DNA of 64,000 nt. Source: Paenibacillus albidus (GTDB lineage: Bacteria > Bacillota > Bacilli > Paenibacillales > Paenibacillaceae). Position 1 is the stretch's first letter, and every line of letters begins with the position of its first letter. The position numbers and the translations under genes were made by a program. Under the pieces are notes generated by a model. It saw nothing but the letters and a program-made list of their open reading frames with translations. It was not told where the DNA came from and searched no databases. The stretch is from NCBI RefSeq assembly GCF_014644435.1, contig NZ_BMKR01000030.1, forward strand, positions 1-64,000, written 5' to 3'. Positions 32,479 through 40,310 of this stretch are shown here, one piece after another.

Positions 32479-33114
32479 ATGTTGGATAGAGGTCCAAACC
32501 CCCATGATATTCATCCCAATCCCGAGCTTAAACAAATTCGTTACATCAAAAATATCGTGACCAATCCCCGGATTATCGCAGGAGAGTATTCTTACTATGA
32601 TGATACGAACGGAGCGCCTTTTGAAGAACGGGTTACTCATCACTATGATTTTATCGGCGACCGGCTGATTATTGGCAAGTTCTGCGCCATCGCTTCAGGT
32701 GTAGAATTCATCATGAATGGCGCCAACCACCGGATGGGCTCGGTAACCACCTATCCTTTTAATATTATGGGACATGGCTGGGAGAAAGCAACACCACAAT
32801 TATCGGATCTTCCCTACAAAGGGGATACGGTAATAGGCAACGATGTCTGGATTGGACAAAATGTTACGATCCTGCCCGGAGTTACGATCGGAGACGGAGC
32901 TATTATTGCCGCAAATGCCACAGTAACCAAGGATATTCCGCCTTATCACATCGCCGGCGGCAATCCGGCCAGGCTCCTGAAGCAACGTTTCGATGACGAG
33001 CTGATCAACCTTTTGCTGGAGCTGAAATGGTGGGACTGGAGCCCGGAGAAAATTAGCGCCCACCTGGACATTTTATGCAGCAGCGACCTGGACAAGATCA
33101 GAACCCTGCTCTAA
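32479..33114 (+). CDS. vat: Vat-type xenobiotic O-acetyltransferase (streptogramin A)
   Basis: A 211-residue left-handed beta-helix acetyltransferase. GEYSYYDD, IGKFCAIASGVEFIMNGANH, STYPFN-like TTYPFNIMGHGWEK, KGDTVIGNDVWIGQN and PYHIAGGNPARLLKQRF follow Vat proteins almost word for word, with the catalytic His in GANHRM. Vat enzymes acetylate and inactivate streptogramin A; chromosomal relatives are known in Paenibacillus. Start at 32479 with AAAGGAGG; the upstream frame is not used. Together with the ABC-F gene at 14864 the strain carries two independent streptogramin A defences. Confidence 0.88.
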   Translation: MLDRGPNPHDIHPNPELKQIRYIKNIVTNPRIIAGEYSYYDDTNGAPFEERVTHHYDFIGDRLIIGKFCAIASGVEFIMNGANHRMGSVTTYPFNIMGHGWEKATPQLSDLPYKGDTVIGNDVWIGQNVTILPGVTIGDGAIIAANATVTKDIPPYHIAGGNPARLLKQRFDDELINLLLELKWWDWSPEKISAHLDILCSSDLDKIRTLL

Positions 33115-33135
33115 AGGGATCAAATTCGCTTTTAA

Positions 33136-33312
33136 TGTATTTGGTGCAGCCAAATCGCTCCTGGAGCGTTTGAAAGTGCCTTCTGATGTATTTCGTACAT
33201 TGGATATTTAAAAAGATAGGTGTCTTCCAACCTTTTGGCTGTTCCTAATGCATCAAATGCAGTCAGATTGAAAATAAGCCCTATTTACTCGCCATCTGCT
33301 GCACTAAATGCA
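33136..33312. repeat. Four-box intergenic repeat, family B, copy 1
   Basis: Four 13-base palindromes of the form TGYA-N5-TRCA: TGTATTTGGTGCA (33136), TGTATTTCGTACA (33187), TGCATCAAATGCA (33249) and TGCACTAAATGCA (33300). Starts are 51, 62 and 51 bases apart. Centres are T-rich in the left pair and A-rich in the right pair, giving overall dyad symmetry. Copy 2 is at 63041-63217. Confidence 0.78.
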
Positions 33313-33354
33313 GTGAAAAGCTCCTGGCCAAGTGCCAGTCTCATCTGAAAGCGT

Positions 33355-33397
33355 AAAAGTAGCGAGTCTCCAGTTATTGAGGGACTCGCTACTTTTG
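33355..33397. terminator. Bidirectional terminator
   Basis: AAAAGTAGCGAGTC and GACTCGCTACTTTT form a perfect 14-base stem with T runs on both strands, between convergent genes. Confidence 0.85.
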
Positions 33398-33442
33398 GGT
33401 TCAGGTTCATTGCGGAGAACAGGCCGACGGGAGAAAACTAAC

Positions 33443-34021
33443 TTACAGATGCAGATGCTCCACACAGTTATACAGTCCACAACTCCAGACTCCGTCCGTT
33501 TGAGTGATCCGGGTAATGGAAGTGTTCTTAAGCAGTTCGCTCAGATCCATGCCCGGTACAAGCCCTCTCAGACTGTTGTGCAGAATCGCGCCGTGGCTGA
33601 CGATCAATATCCGTTGTCCGGGATGTTTCATGGCAATCTCTCCAATTGTGCGGCTGCCTCTGAGCTGGGCGGCTTCCGGCGCTTCCAGCCCAAGATCCAG
33701 GCTCTTCCAGGCACTGCCCCAGCGCGCCAGGCGTTCCTTCTCCGTCGTCCCCTCAATCTGACCGGCGTTCATCTCCCGGATACCCGGCAGCAGACCGGCG
33801 ATGTCCAGACCCAGCCTCGACGCAATGATCTCCGCTGTCTGTCTTGCCCGCTTCAGATCGCTTGAATAAATAAAGTCCCAGGCTTCCCCGCTGAGGCGCT
33901 CCGCAATCGCCGCAGCCTGCTGCAAGCCCTCTTCATCCAAAGTATTGTCCGTATGCCCTTGAGCCCGTCCTTCCTTGTTCCAGTACGTGCTGCCGTGCCG
34001 AATCAAGCCTATGGTTGTCAT
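33443..34021 (-). CDS. Histidine phosphatase family protein
   Basis: A 192-residue branch-1 histidine phosphatase: LIRHGSTYWNKEGRAQGHTD holds the phospho-accepting His, YSSDLKRARQTAEII the next arginine motif, IREMNAGQIEGTTE the glutamate motif, and LIVSHGAILHNSL the second catalytic His. The motif set resembles CobC/GpmB-type enzymes. The ATG at 34021 (AAAGGCGG upstream) is preferred over an N-terminal extension to 34090 that lies before the conserved core. Substrate unknown. Confidence 0.87.
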   Translation of the reverse strand: MTTIGLIRHGSTYWNKEGRAQGHTDNTLDEEGLQQAAAIAERLSGEAWDFIYSSDLKRARQTAEIIASRLGLDIAGLLPGIREMNAGQIEGTTEKERLARWGSAWKSLDLGLEAPEAAQLRGSRTIGEIAMKHPGQRILIVSHGAILHNSLRGLVPGMDLSELLKNTSITRITQTDGVWSCGLYNCVEHLHL

Positions 34022-34459
34022 TAAGCTAACCGCCTTTGTAATCTTAGTAGTTGACGCGCTGTGATAGGGAATGGTACCCGCTAATTTCATGATAAGGCCT
34101 GATAGAGAATGATTTGGGCGATATTAACGGGCGCCATTCCCTCTAAAATGACTAAAAGGGCCCTCTTTACGATTTTAAGAGGTGAATTTCCCTATAGCAA
34201 AGCTGAGTCACCCCTGCAGAGTGAGGATGCTTAGATTATAAACCAACGCTGCCTTTCATGCATATGTATTCCCCATTTGGACAAACCGAAACGGCGCTGG
34301 AATTCGTCCGTTCCGGGCCCCCAGTTCTTTCAGCCTGTTTTCATTTTTTTGCAGTAAATGCCGATAATAGTACAGAGCCGTGTTACACAAATACGGCCGG
34401 GCGTCTTGCGAAGATACGCCAAACCCAAGCCACTAGAGCCAAAGGAGATTATTTGTACC
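34022..34459. other. Intergenic gap with a possible structured leader
   Basis: Divergent promoter region of the phosphatase and the glycosidase genes. At 34150-34182 a CTCTT...AAGAG hairpin is possible. Just before the glycosidase gene two hairpins stand close together: GCCGT...ACGGC (about 34377-34404) and GGCGTCTTGCGAAGATACGCC (about 34406-34426), followed by AAACCC and the ribosome binding site. This looks like a structured 5' leader, but it does not match any riboswitch consensus I could recall. Confidence 0.4.
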
Positions 34460-35611
34460 ATGAAAAAAATGCCAGTCCAGCTTGTTCTCGCCTTCATCCT
34501 TCTTGTCGCCGGTGTTTCCACCGGACAGTCCGCCGCCGGCGCAGCAGCCCCCAAAAATGCCGTCTACGTGGACAAAAATAATCACTCTTACATACCGCTG
34601 CGTTTTCTGACCGATTTTGCCGGTATCCGGTCAGAATGGTTCCCTGCCGAAAAACGCATCCAGCTTGAAAAGGCAGATGTGTCCATCTCGCTCACACTGG
34701 GCCAAACCACCGCTTCCGTCAACGGCAAAAAAGTAACCTTATCCCATCCTGCTTTCAGGGATAATGGAACCACATATGTACCGCTCTCATTAATCAGCCA
34801 ATCTCTTGGGGTTAAGCTTACCTGGAACAAGGAGTCCTCTTCCCTGACGCTTGCTGATGGAGAGGCTGCAGCGACCTTGCCTGTACTTAACGGGACCTTG
34901 ATTCAGCCTACTTCACCCGCTGTAGTCAGTGCGAACCAAACTTATAAGGTAGGCGGCAAATCCTTCCGGGTACAGACTGTTACCGTATCCCTGCTGCATC
35001 CGAAGGTTAATCTCGATGTCATTCTGGCCGGCAACACGGTCGGCAAAGTAGAGGCGCTGAACAGCCTGGCCAAACGCAGCGGCGCAGTGGCTGCTATTAA
35101 TGGAACATTTTTTGATGCCTATACCAAAGGAAGCTACAAAGCCCCTTACGGTTATATTGTCAGCGGCGGCAAAATGCTCAAGAACAGCTCTGGCGACCGC
35201 CGGGCAATCTTAACCCTCGACCGCAATAATCTGGCGGATATTATTCCCGGCCTTGACTTTACCAAGCATTTCAATGCAGGCGCCATTGAAAGCGGACTGC
35301 AGGCTGGTCCCCGTCTCCTCGTGAACGGCAAAGTCTCGCTGAACGTAACGGCTGAGGGCTTCAAGGACCCCAAAATCCTCACCGGCGGAGGTTCCCGGAG
35401 CGCACTTGGTCTGACGCGCGACCACAAGCTGATTCTGCTGACCTCGGGCGGAGCCACAATTCCGCAGCTGGCGGGAATCATGAAGCAGGCCGGCGCATAC
35501 CAGGCCATGAACCTGGATGGCGGCGCATCCAGCGGCCTTTATTACAACGGCAAATATCTGACCGCTCCGGGACGCCTGATCAGCAATGCGATTGTAGTCA
35601 AGACGCAATAA
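34460..35611 (+). CDS. Exported phosphodiester glycosidase (NAGPA domain) with copper-amine-oxidase-like N domain
   Basis: A 383-residue exported protein. A signal peptide (MPVQLVLAFILLVAGVSTGQ, then AAGAAA) precedes a copper-amine-oxidase N-like wall domain (YIPLRFLTDFAGIRSEW; YVPLSLISQSLGVKLTW). Residues about 180-383 form the NAGPA domain: LAKRSGAVAAINGTFFDAY, LTGGGSRSALGLTRD-like sequence and YQAMNLDGGASSGLYYNGKY, the family's metal and substrate motifs. It probably cleaves a phosphodiester-linked sugar of cell wall or exopolysaccharide. ATG at 34460 has AAAGGAG ten bases upstream; the frame back to 34358 is not used. Confidence 0.88.
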   Translation: MKKMPVQLVLAFILLVAGVSTGQSAAGAAAPKNAVYVDKNNHSYIPLRFLTDFAGIRSEWFPAEKRIQLEKADVSISLTLGQTTASVNGKKVTLSHPAFRDNGTTYVPLSLISQSLGVKLTWNKESSSLTLADGEAAATLPVLNGTLIQPTSPAVVSANQTYKVGGKSFRVQTVTVSLLHPKVNLDVILAGNTVGKVEALNSLAKRSGAVAAINGTFFDAYTKGSYKAPYGYIVSGGKMLKNSSGDRRAILTLDRNNLADIIPGLDFTKHFNAGAIESGLQAGPRLLVNGKVSLNVTAEGFKDPKILTGGGSRSALGLTRDHKLILLTSGGATIPQLAGIMKQAGAYQAMNLDGGASSGLYYNGKYLTAPGRLISNAIVVKTQ

Positions 35612-35630
35612 TGCTCCCCTGCATGCAAAT

Positions 35631-35684
35631 CGCCGGAAACCCTTGGATGTGTCTTGCTCATCCAGAGGTTTCCGGCGTTTTTTC
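35631..35684 (+). terminator. Terminator of the glycosidase gene
   Basis: CGCCGGAAACC...TTGGATG and CATCCAG...GGTTTCCGGCG form an 18-20 base stem followed by TTTTTTC. Confidence 0.87.
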
Positions 35685-35760
35685 ACCCCGTTTTTGATTT
35701 TTTCGTTTTGCATGATTTTCCCTGGCCGTGTTACTGTATAACAGGTAAAGGAGTGGTGAC

Positions 35761-36459
35761 ATGGAGACAATTCTGATTATCGAGGATGACGCCAAGCTGG
35801 CCGGCCTGCTCAGCGCATACCTCTCCAAATATGATTTCCGGACCCTCATTGTGGAGGATTTCAACACTGTCCTGGAAACGTTTGAAGAAAGCTCAGCGGA
35901 TCTGGTGCTGCTGGATGTAAATCTCCCCAGGTACGACGGCTTTTATTGGTGCCGCCAGATTCGCAAGACTTCGCTGTGCCCCATCCTGTTTATTTCGGCC
36001 AGAGACAGCGGAATGGACCAGGTAATGGCGCTGGAGAACGGCGGAGACGATTATATCACCAAGCCTTTTCACTACGAGGTGGTGCTGGCCAAAATCCGCA
36101 GCCATCTGCGCAGGGCTTACGGCTCTTACGCCCAAACCCAGGAAGAGCGCAAGCTGCATGCCGGCGGCCTGACTCTTTATCCGGAACGGTACGTCATTCA
36201 ATATGAAGGGCAGACAACAGAGCTTACCCAAAAGGAAACCATCCTGCTGGAGGCCCTGCTGCTGAAGGAAGGGCGTGTCGTTTCACGCGAGCGCCTGCTG
36301 GATCTGATGTGGGAGGACCAGCATTTCATTGATGACAACACCTTGAACGTCTACATCACCCGGGTCCGCAAGAAGCTCAAGGATCTGGGACACGGTGACA
36401 AGATAGAGACGGTAAGAGGCGCCGGCTACCGGTTCAGCATTTCCGGTGACCTGCTATGA
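35761..36459 (+). CDS. bceR: BceR-type response regulator
   Basis: A 232-residue OmpR-family regulator. The receiver domain has the acidic pair D9/D10 and phospho-acceptor D52 (LVLLDVNLPRYDG), then KPFHYEVVLAKI; the C-terminal winged helix begins near residue 130 (LTQKETILLEALLLKEGRVV; VYITRVRKKLKDLG). Sequence and the following kinase fit the Bce group that responds to cell-wall antibiotics such as bacitracin. The ATG follows AAAGGAG. It overlaps the kinase gene by four bases. The matching transporter genes lie 5.5 kb downstream, beyond a germination operon. Confidence 0.85.
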   Translation: METILIIEDDAKLAGLLSAYLSKYDFRTLIVEDFNTVLETFEESSADLVLLDVNLPRYDGFYWCRQIRKTSLCPILFISARDSGMDQVMALENGGDDYITKPFHYEVVLAKIRSHLRRAYGSYAQTQEERKLHAGGLTLYPERYVIQYEGQTTELTQKETILLEALLLKEGRVVSRERLLDLMWEDQHFIDDNTLNVYITRVRKKLKDLGHGDKIETVRGAGYRFSISGDLL

Positions 36460-37451
36460 AGTTGTTCCTGAAGGAACAGCTTCCGCTGCTGCTCCTTTAC
36501 TTGGTGCAGATGCTGCTGATCCCGGTGCTGTATTGGCTCTCCGGCGAATCCAGGCCGTTCTCGATTGTGTTGTACGGGATATCCATAAGCAGCGTAGTTC
36601 TTATCCTTTATTTGGGATACCGGTATGTAGAGCACCGCAAATTATATACAGCACTGAGCCATCCCCCTTCAGGAAACGGGGAATATCTCTATTCTCTCGG
36701 GAACGCGCCGCTTCCCGAAGCGGTGCATGAGTTTCTGGAGCTCATTGACCGCCAGCACCGGGAGCAGCTGAACACACATGTTCATACGATGGATCAGCAT
36801 ATTGTATTCATTAACCGCTGGGTTCACCAGATGAAGACTCCGCTGTCCGTAATTCAGCTAACGCTGCAGGAACTCGACGATGAAGTGGCCGGAAGCATTC
36901 AGGAGGAGCTGGAGCGGCTGCGGAAAGGGCTGGAAATGGTCATCTATACTTCCAGACTGGACCGGTTCGAGAACGACTTCCAGGTCCAGTTGCTTTCACT
37001 GCGCCAGGCGGTCAGTGAAGCGGTCTCCGAGAACCGCAGGCTTTTCATCCGCCGGGGAATTCTTGCGGACATTCAGGTCGATGCAGGATGGGTTGTGTAC
37101 AGTGATGCCAAGTGGCTGATGTTCATGCTGACCCAAATTCTGACCAATGCCGTGAACTATACCTCCGGCACCGGCAAGTCGGTTACTATCACGGCGCAGA
37201 AGCTGGGTAGCGATACGATTCTGAGCATCACTGATCAGGGCATAGGCATTTCTTCCGAGGATTTAAGGCGGGTCTTCAATCCCTATTTCACCGGTGAGCG
37301 CGGACGCCAGTATCACGAATCAACCGGTATGGGTCTGTACCTTGTGCGTGAGATTTGTTCCCGGCTCGGACACAAGGTGGAGCTGCAGTCCCGGGCGGGA
37401 GAAGGGACATCCGTGCACCTTACCTTTTCCAGCAACAGTCAGCAGAATTAA
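36456..37451 (+). CDS. bceS: BceS-type intramembrane-sensing histidine kinase
   Basis: A 331-residue kinase. Two N-terminal membrane segments (residues about 8-29 and 34-55) are joined by a loop of only a few residues, the hallmark of kinases that sense through a partner transporter. H124 (FINRWVHQMKTPLSVIQ) is the phospho-acceptor; ILTNAVNYT, DQGIGISSEDL and STGMGLYLVREIC are the N, G1 and G2 boxes. The lack of an outside sensor domain implies dependence on the BceAB-like transporter encoded at 43050-45774. Translationally coupled to bceR. Confidence 0.87.
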   Translation: MKLFLKEQLPLLLLYLVQMLLIPVLYWLSGESRPFSIVLYGISISSVVLILYLGYRYVEHRKLYTALSHPPSGNGEYLYSLGNAPLPEAVHEFLELIDRQHREQLNTHVHTMDQHIVFINRWVHQMKTPLSVIQLTLQELDDEVAGSIQEELERLRKGLEMVIYTSRLDRFENDFQVQLLSLRQAVSEAVSENRRLFIRRGILADIQVDAGWVVYSDAKWLMFMLTQILTNAVNYTSGTGKSVTITAQKLGSDTILSITDQGIGISSEDLRRVFNPYFTGERGRQYHESTGMGLYLVREICSRLGHKVELQSRAGEGTSVHLTFSSNSQQN

Positions 37452-37460
37452 TAACCCCTG

Positions 37461-37503
37461 GAGGGTGCCGTGAGCCATATCTATGGCCCGGTGCCCTCTT
37501 TTT
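37461..37503 (+). terminator. Terminator after bceS
   Basis: GAGGGTGCCG...GGCC inner arm and CGGTGCCCTC followed by TTTTT. It separates the two-component genes from the germination operon. Confidence 0.82.
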
Positions 37504-37611
37504 GTCGTTAAAAATTTTATTCGCTCTAATGTGAACGGAAGAATAAGGAATAGCAAGCCAGGGGATAATACCTCCACAACTGCCATATTGCAGCAATGAG
37601 GAGGTGCCTAC

Positions 37612-39210
37612 ATGAATAAAAAATCATCTGCCCAAGGCCCTGGACAGGACGCTCCCACCCATTCCGTACCTGCCCCGCAGCCGCTCAGCGTTTCCCTCGA
37701 AGCCAATGTGCAGGAAATCAGCAAACGAATCGGTGAAAGCTCCGATGTGGTCTTTCGCCATTTCACCAATGAATCACTCAGCTCATCGCCTCTTGCTTTT
37801 ATCTATATTGACGGGCTGGTGAATAGCGAAATGGTCAACCAGACCGTGTTACAGCCGCTAATGGAGACTGTAGTTCCGAAGATCCCGGATATCACGGCCA
37901 CGGATGCCTATAACCTGGTCAAGGATCAAATGCTACCGATAGGGAGTGTCAAAGAAGGCAAAACCCTGGAGAGCTTGCTCGGCATGTTGTTTGACGGATA
38001 CACACTGATCCTGTTCAACGGGATGACAACAGCACTGGCTGCCGACACCGCGGGCTGGGAGAAGAGAAGTATTAATGAGCCCACCTCCCAAGGGGTTATT
38101 CGCGGTCCCAAGGAAGGTTTCACTGAAAACCTGCGCACCGGCACTGCCATGCTGCGGCGCAGATTGAAGACCAGCGACCTGCGGATTGAAGAGTATAAAA
38201 TCGGAGAACGGACGCAGACCGGCGTTGCCCTGGTCTATTTGGAGGGAATTGCGAGTGCAGAGGTACTGAAAGAGATCCGCCGCAGGCTGAACGCCATCCA
38301 AACGGACAGTATTCTGGAGAGCAACTATATCGAGGAGTTCATTCAGGACGGCGGGCTGACCCCTTTTCCCACCATTCAAAATACCGAACGGCCCGATGCG
38401 TTGGCCGGCGGCATTCTTGAAGGGCAGGTTGGGATCATCATTGACGGCACCCCTTTTGCCTTACTCGCTCCCTCGACCTTTTTTAACTTTTTCCAGTCCA
38501 GCGAGGATTACTATCAGCGTTATGATATTTCCTCATTTTTACGTTTGATCCGCTATTCCGCTTTTTTTGTGTCCATGCTGCTTCCAGCCTTGTATATTGC
38601 TGTCACTACGTTCCACCAGGAAATGCTGCCCACCACTCTGCTGGTCAGTCTGGCCGCACAGCGTGAAGGCGTGCCCTTTCCCGCATTGGCTGAAGCGCTG
38701 CTGATGGAGCTGACCTTTGATGTACTACGGGAGGCCGGAGTTCGCATGCCGCGCACTATTGGTCCGGCGATCTCCATTGTCGGGGCGCTGGTTCTGGGCC
38801 AGTCTGCCGTACAGGCTGGTCTCGTATCCGCTGCCATGGTCATCGTGGTATCTTTCACCGCGATCTCCAATTTCGTGATTCCATCACTGGCCATCGCCAA
38901 CTCCATTCGCCTCATCCGTTTTATCATGATGCTGATCGCCGCTACTCTGGGATTATTCGGCATTATGTCCTTCCTGATGGTGCTGCTGATTCATATGGCT
39001 GGCCTGCGTTCGTTTGGTGTACCTTATCTGTCGCCTGTGGCGCCGATGACTCCGCGGTATCTCAAGGATATTTTTATCCGCGTGCCGTTATGGGATATGA
39101 CCATCCGCCCAAAGACCAATTTGGGCAAGGAGACCCGGAGACAAGGCAAGCATCAAAAACCCGAGCCGGCGAAAAAGCTGCAAAAACCGGAGGGGGAGAA
39201 TACACCATGA
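37612..39210 (+). CDS. Spore germination receptor A subunit (GerA family)
   Basis: A 532-residue GerA-type protein. A soluble N-terminal domain of about 300 residues (FRHFTNESLSSSPLAFIYID; SVKEGKTLESLLGMLFDGYT; DGTPFALLAPSTFFNFFQSS) precedes a membrane domain with several segments (ISIVGALVLGQSAVQAGLVS; FIMMLIAATLGLFGIMSFLM). The basic tail from about 500 on is usual. With the B and C subunits encoded next it forms a nutrient receptor in the spore inner membrane. The ATG follows GAGGAGGT. First gene of a five-gene operon; its stop overlaps the next start (ATGA). Confidence 0.9.
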   Translation: MNKKSSAQGPGQDAPTHSVPAPQPLSVSLEANVQEISKRIGESSDVVFRHFTNESLSSSPLAFIYIDGLVNSEMVNQTVLQPLMETVVPKIPDITATDAYNLVKDQMLPIGSVKEGKTLESLLGMLFDGYTLILFNGMTTALAADTAGWEKRSINEPTSQGVIRGPKEGFTENLRTGTAMLRRRLKTSDLRIEEYKIGERTQTGVALVYLEGIASAEVLKEIRRRLNAIQTDSILESNYIEEFIQDGGLTPFPTIQNTERPDALAGGILEGQVGIIIDGTPFALLAPSTFFNFFQSSEDYYQRYDISSFLRLIRYSAFFVSMLLPALYIAVTTFHQEMLPTTLLVSLAAQREGVPFPALAEALLMELTFDVLREAGVRMPRTIGPAISIVGALVLGQSAVQAGLVSAAMVIVVSFTAISNFVIPSLAIANSIRLIRFIMMLIAATLGLFGIMSFLMVLLIHMAGLRSFGVPYLSPVAPMTPRYLKDIFIRVPLWDMTIRPKTNLGKETRRQGKHQKPEPAKKLQKPEGENTP

Positions 39211-40310
39211 ATGGAAAGATCGGAACCACACAGGCAGCCATGCTGGTAGTGACCACTGTGCTGCCTACAGCCATCGTCATTCTCCCGCAGATCATCGGGG
39301 AGTATGTGGAGCAGGATTCAGTTATTGCGATTATTCCCCCTACTCTGGCGGGATTAGGCATAGCTTTCGTGATTGGCAGTGTAATCCGGTTCAGCAACGG
39401 GGCTCCCTTCCTGGACTGGATCAGGGAAAAAAGCTCGCCCGTCATCTCGGTCCTGCTCGGCCTGCTGCTGTTGTTGTTTTATTTGGATACCTCCTCCACT
39501 ATTCTGCGTGAATTCGTCAATTTCGTGAAGGACAATGTGCTGCTTAAAACGCCGGTCGCTGTCATTGCCACCTTGATTCTGCTGATTTCCATATATATGG
39601 TACGAAAGGGAATCGAGGTCATGGCCAGAGTGAACAGCCTGGTGATTCTCCTGTTTCTGTTCTTCGTGCCGCTCTATCTAAGCGGGCTATGGGGGGAGAT
39701 GAATATCCACCGTCTACTTCCGCTGTTCGATCATTCCGCTGCTTCGTTACTGCTGGCCAGCCTGACCCCTTCCACATGGATGTCGGAGGTGGCTGTACTG
39801 CTTTTCCTGGCCCCTTATTTGCGGTCCCCGCAGAAAGCGCGCCTGATCGGGTATCTGGGTCTCTTATTCGTCTCTTTAATGATGCTGTTCTCCATCATTA
39901 CAATCCTGATGGTGCTGGGACCGCAGTATATCAAGCTTACAACATATCCGGGATTCTCAGCGGCCAGCATTATTCAGATTGGGCGGTTTATCGAGAATCT
40001 CGACGTTTTATTTATCTCCTATTGGGTGATGGCCATCTATCTGAAGTTCGCCATTTTCCTGTTCGCTACCGTAGAGTGCTTTAAGCAGACTTTCCGTGTC
40101 AGCAGCAGCAGGCCTTTCATTGCTGCGCTGGGGCTGGTTATTGTCATGGAATGCCTTTATACCTGGAAAGACCAGGCTGAGCTTAACCTTTATAACAAGG
40201 AAGGGCGGTTTCTGGTCTTTATACTGTTCAATGCGATTCTCCCGCTGGCTGTTCTGCTGGTGGTCAAGCTCCGCCGGAGCAGGCACAAGAGAAAGGAGTG
40301 TGAGACATGA
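39207..40310 (+). CDS. Spore germination receptor B subunit (GerAB permease-like)
   Basis: A 367-residue integral membrane protein of the APC-like spore germination permease family, about ten segments. The start (TTQAAMLVVTTVLPTAIVIL), FSNGAPFLDWIREKSSPV and FEVMARVNSLVI-type motifs are typical. B subunits bind the germinant. ATG at 39207 behind GGAGGGGGAG is the true start; the frame extends upstream within the A gene. Four-base overlaps with the A and C genes show a tightly coupled operon. Confidence 0.9.
   Translation: MNGKIGTTQAAMLVVTTVLPTAIVILPQIIGEYVEQDSVIAIIPPTLAGLGIAFVIGSVIRFSNGAPFLDWIREKSSPVISVLLGLLLLLFYLDTSSTILREFVNFVKDNVLLKTPVAVIATLILLISIYMVRKGIEVMARVNSLVILLFLFFVPLYLSGLWGEMNIHRLLPLFDHSAASLLLASLTPSTWMSEVAVLLFLAPYLRSPQKARLIGYLGLLFVSLMMLFSIITILMVLGPQYIKLTTYPGFSAASIIQIGRFIENLDVLFISYWVMAIYLKFAIFLFATVECFKQTFRVSSSRPFIAALGLVIVMECLYTWKDQAELNLYNKEGRFLVFILFNAILPLAVLLVVKLRRSRHKRKECET

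Larger units (their letters stand above)
33115..33442. other. Intergenic gap with a four-box repeat and a terminator
   Basis: Between the convergent Vat and phosphatase genes. No reading frame looks real. It contains the family B repeat (33136-33312) and the terminator at 33355-33397. Confidence 0.7.

Noticed and set aside
33136-33312. CRISPR array
   Set aside because: The repeated boxes are only 13-15 bases, palindromic, mirror-arranged, and limited to four; no cas genes occur in the window.
34377-34459. Cyclic di-GMP or cyclic di-AMP riboswitch before the glycosidase gene
   Set aside because: The conserved core sequences of these riboswitches as I recall them are not present.
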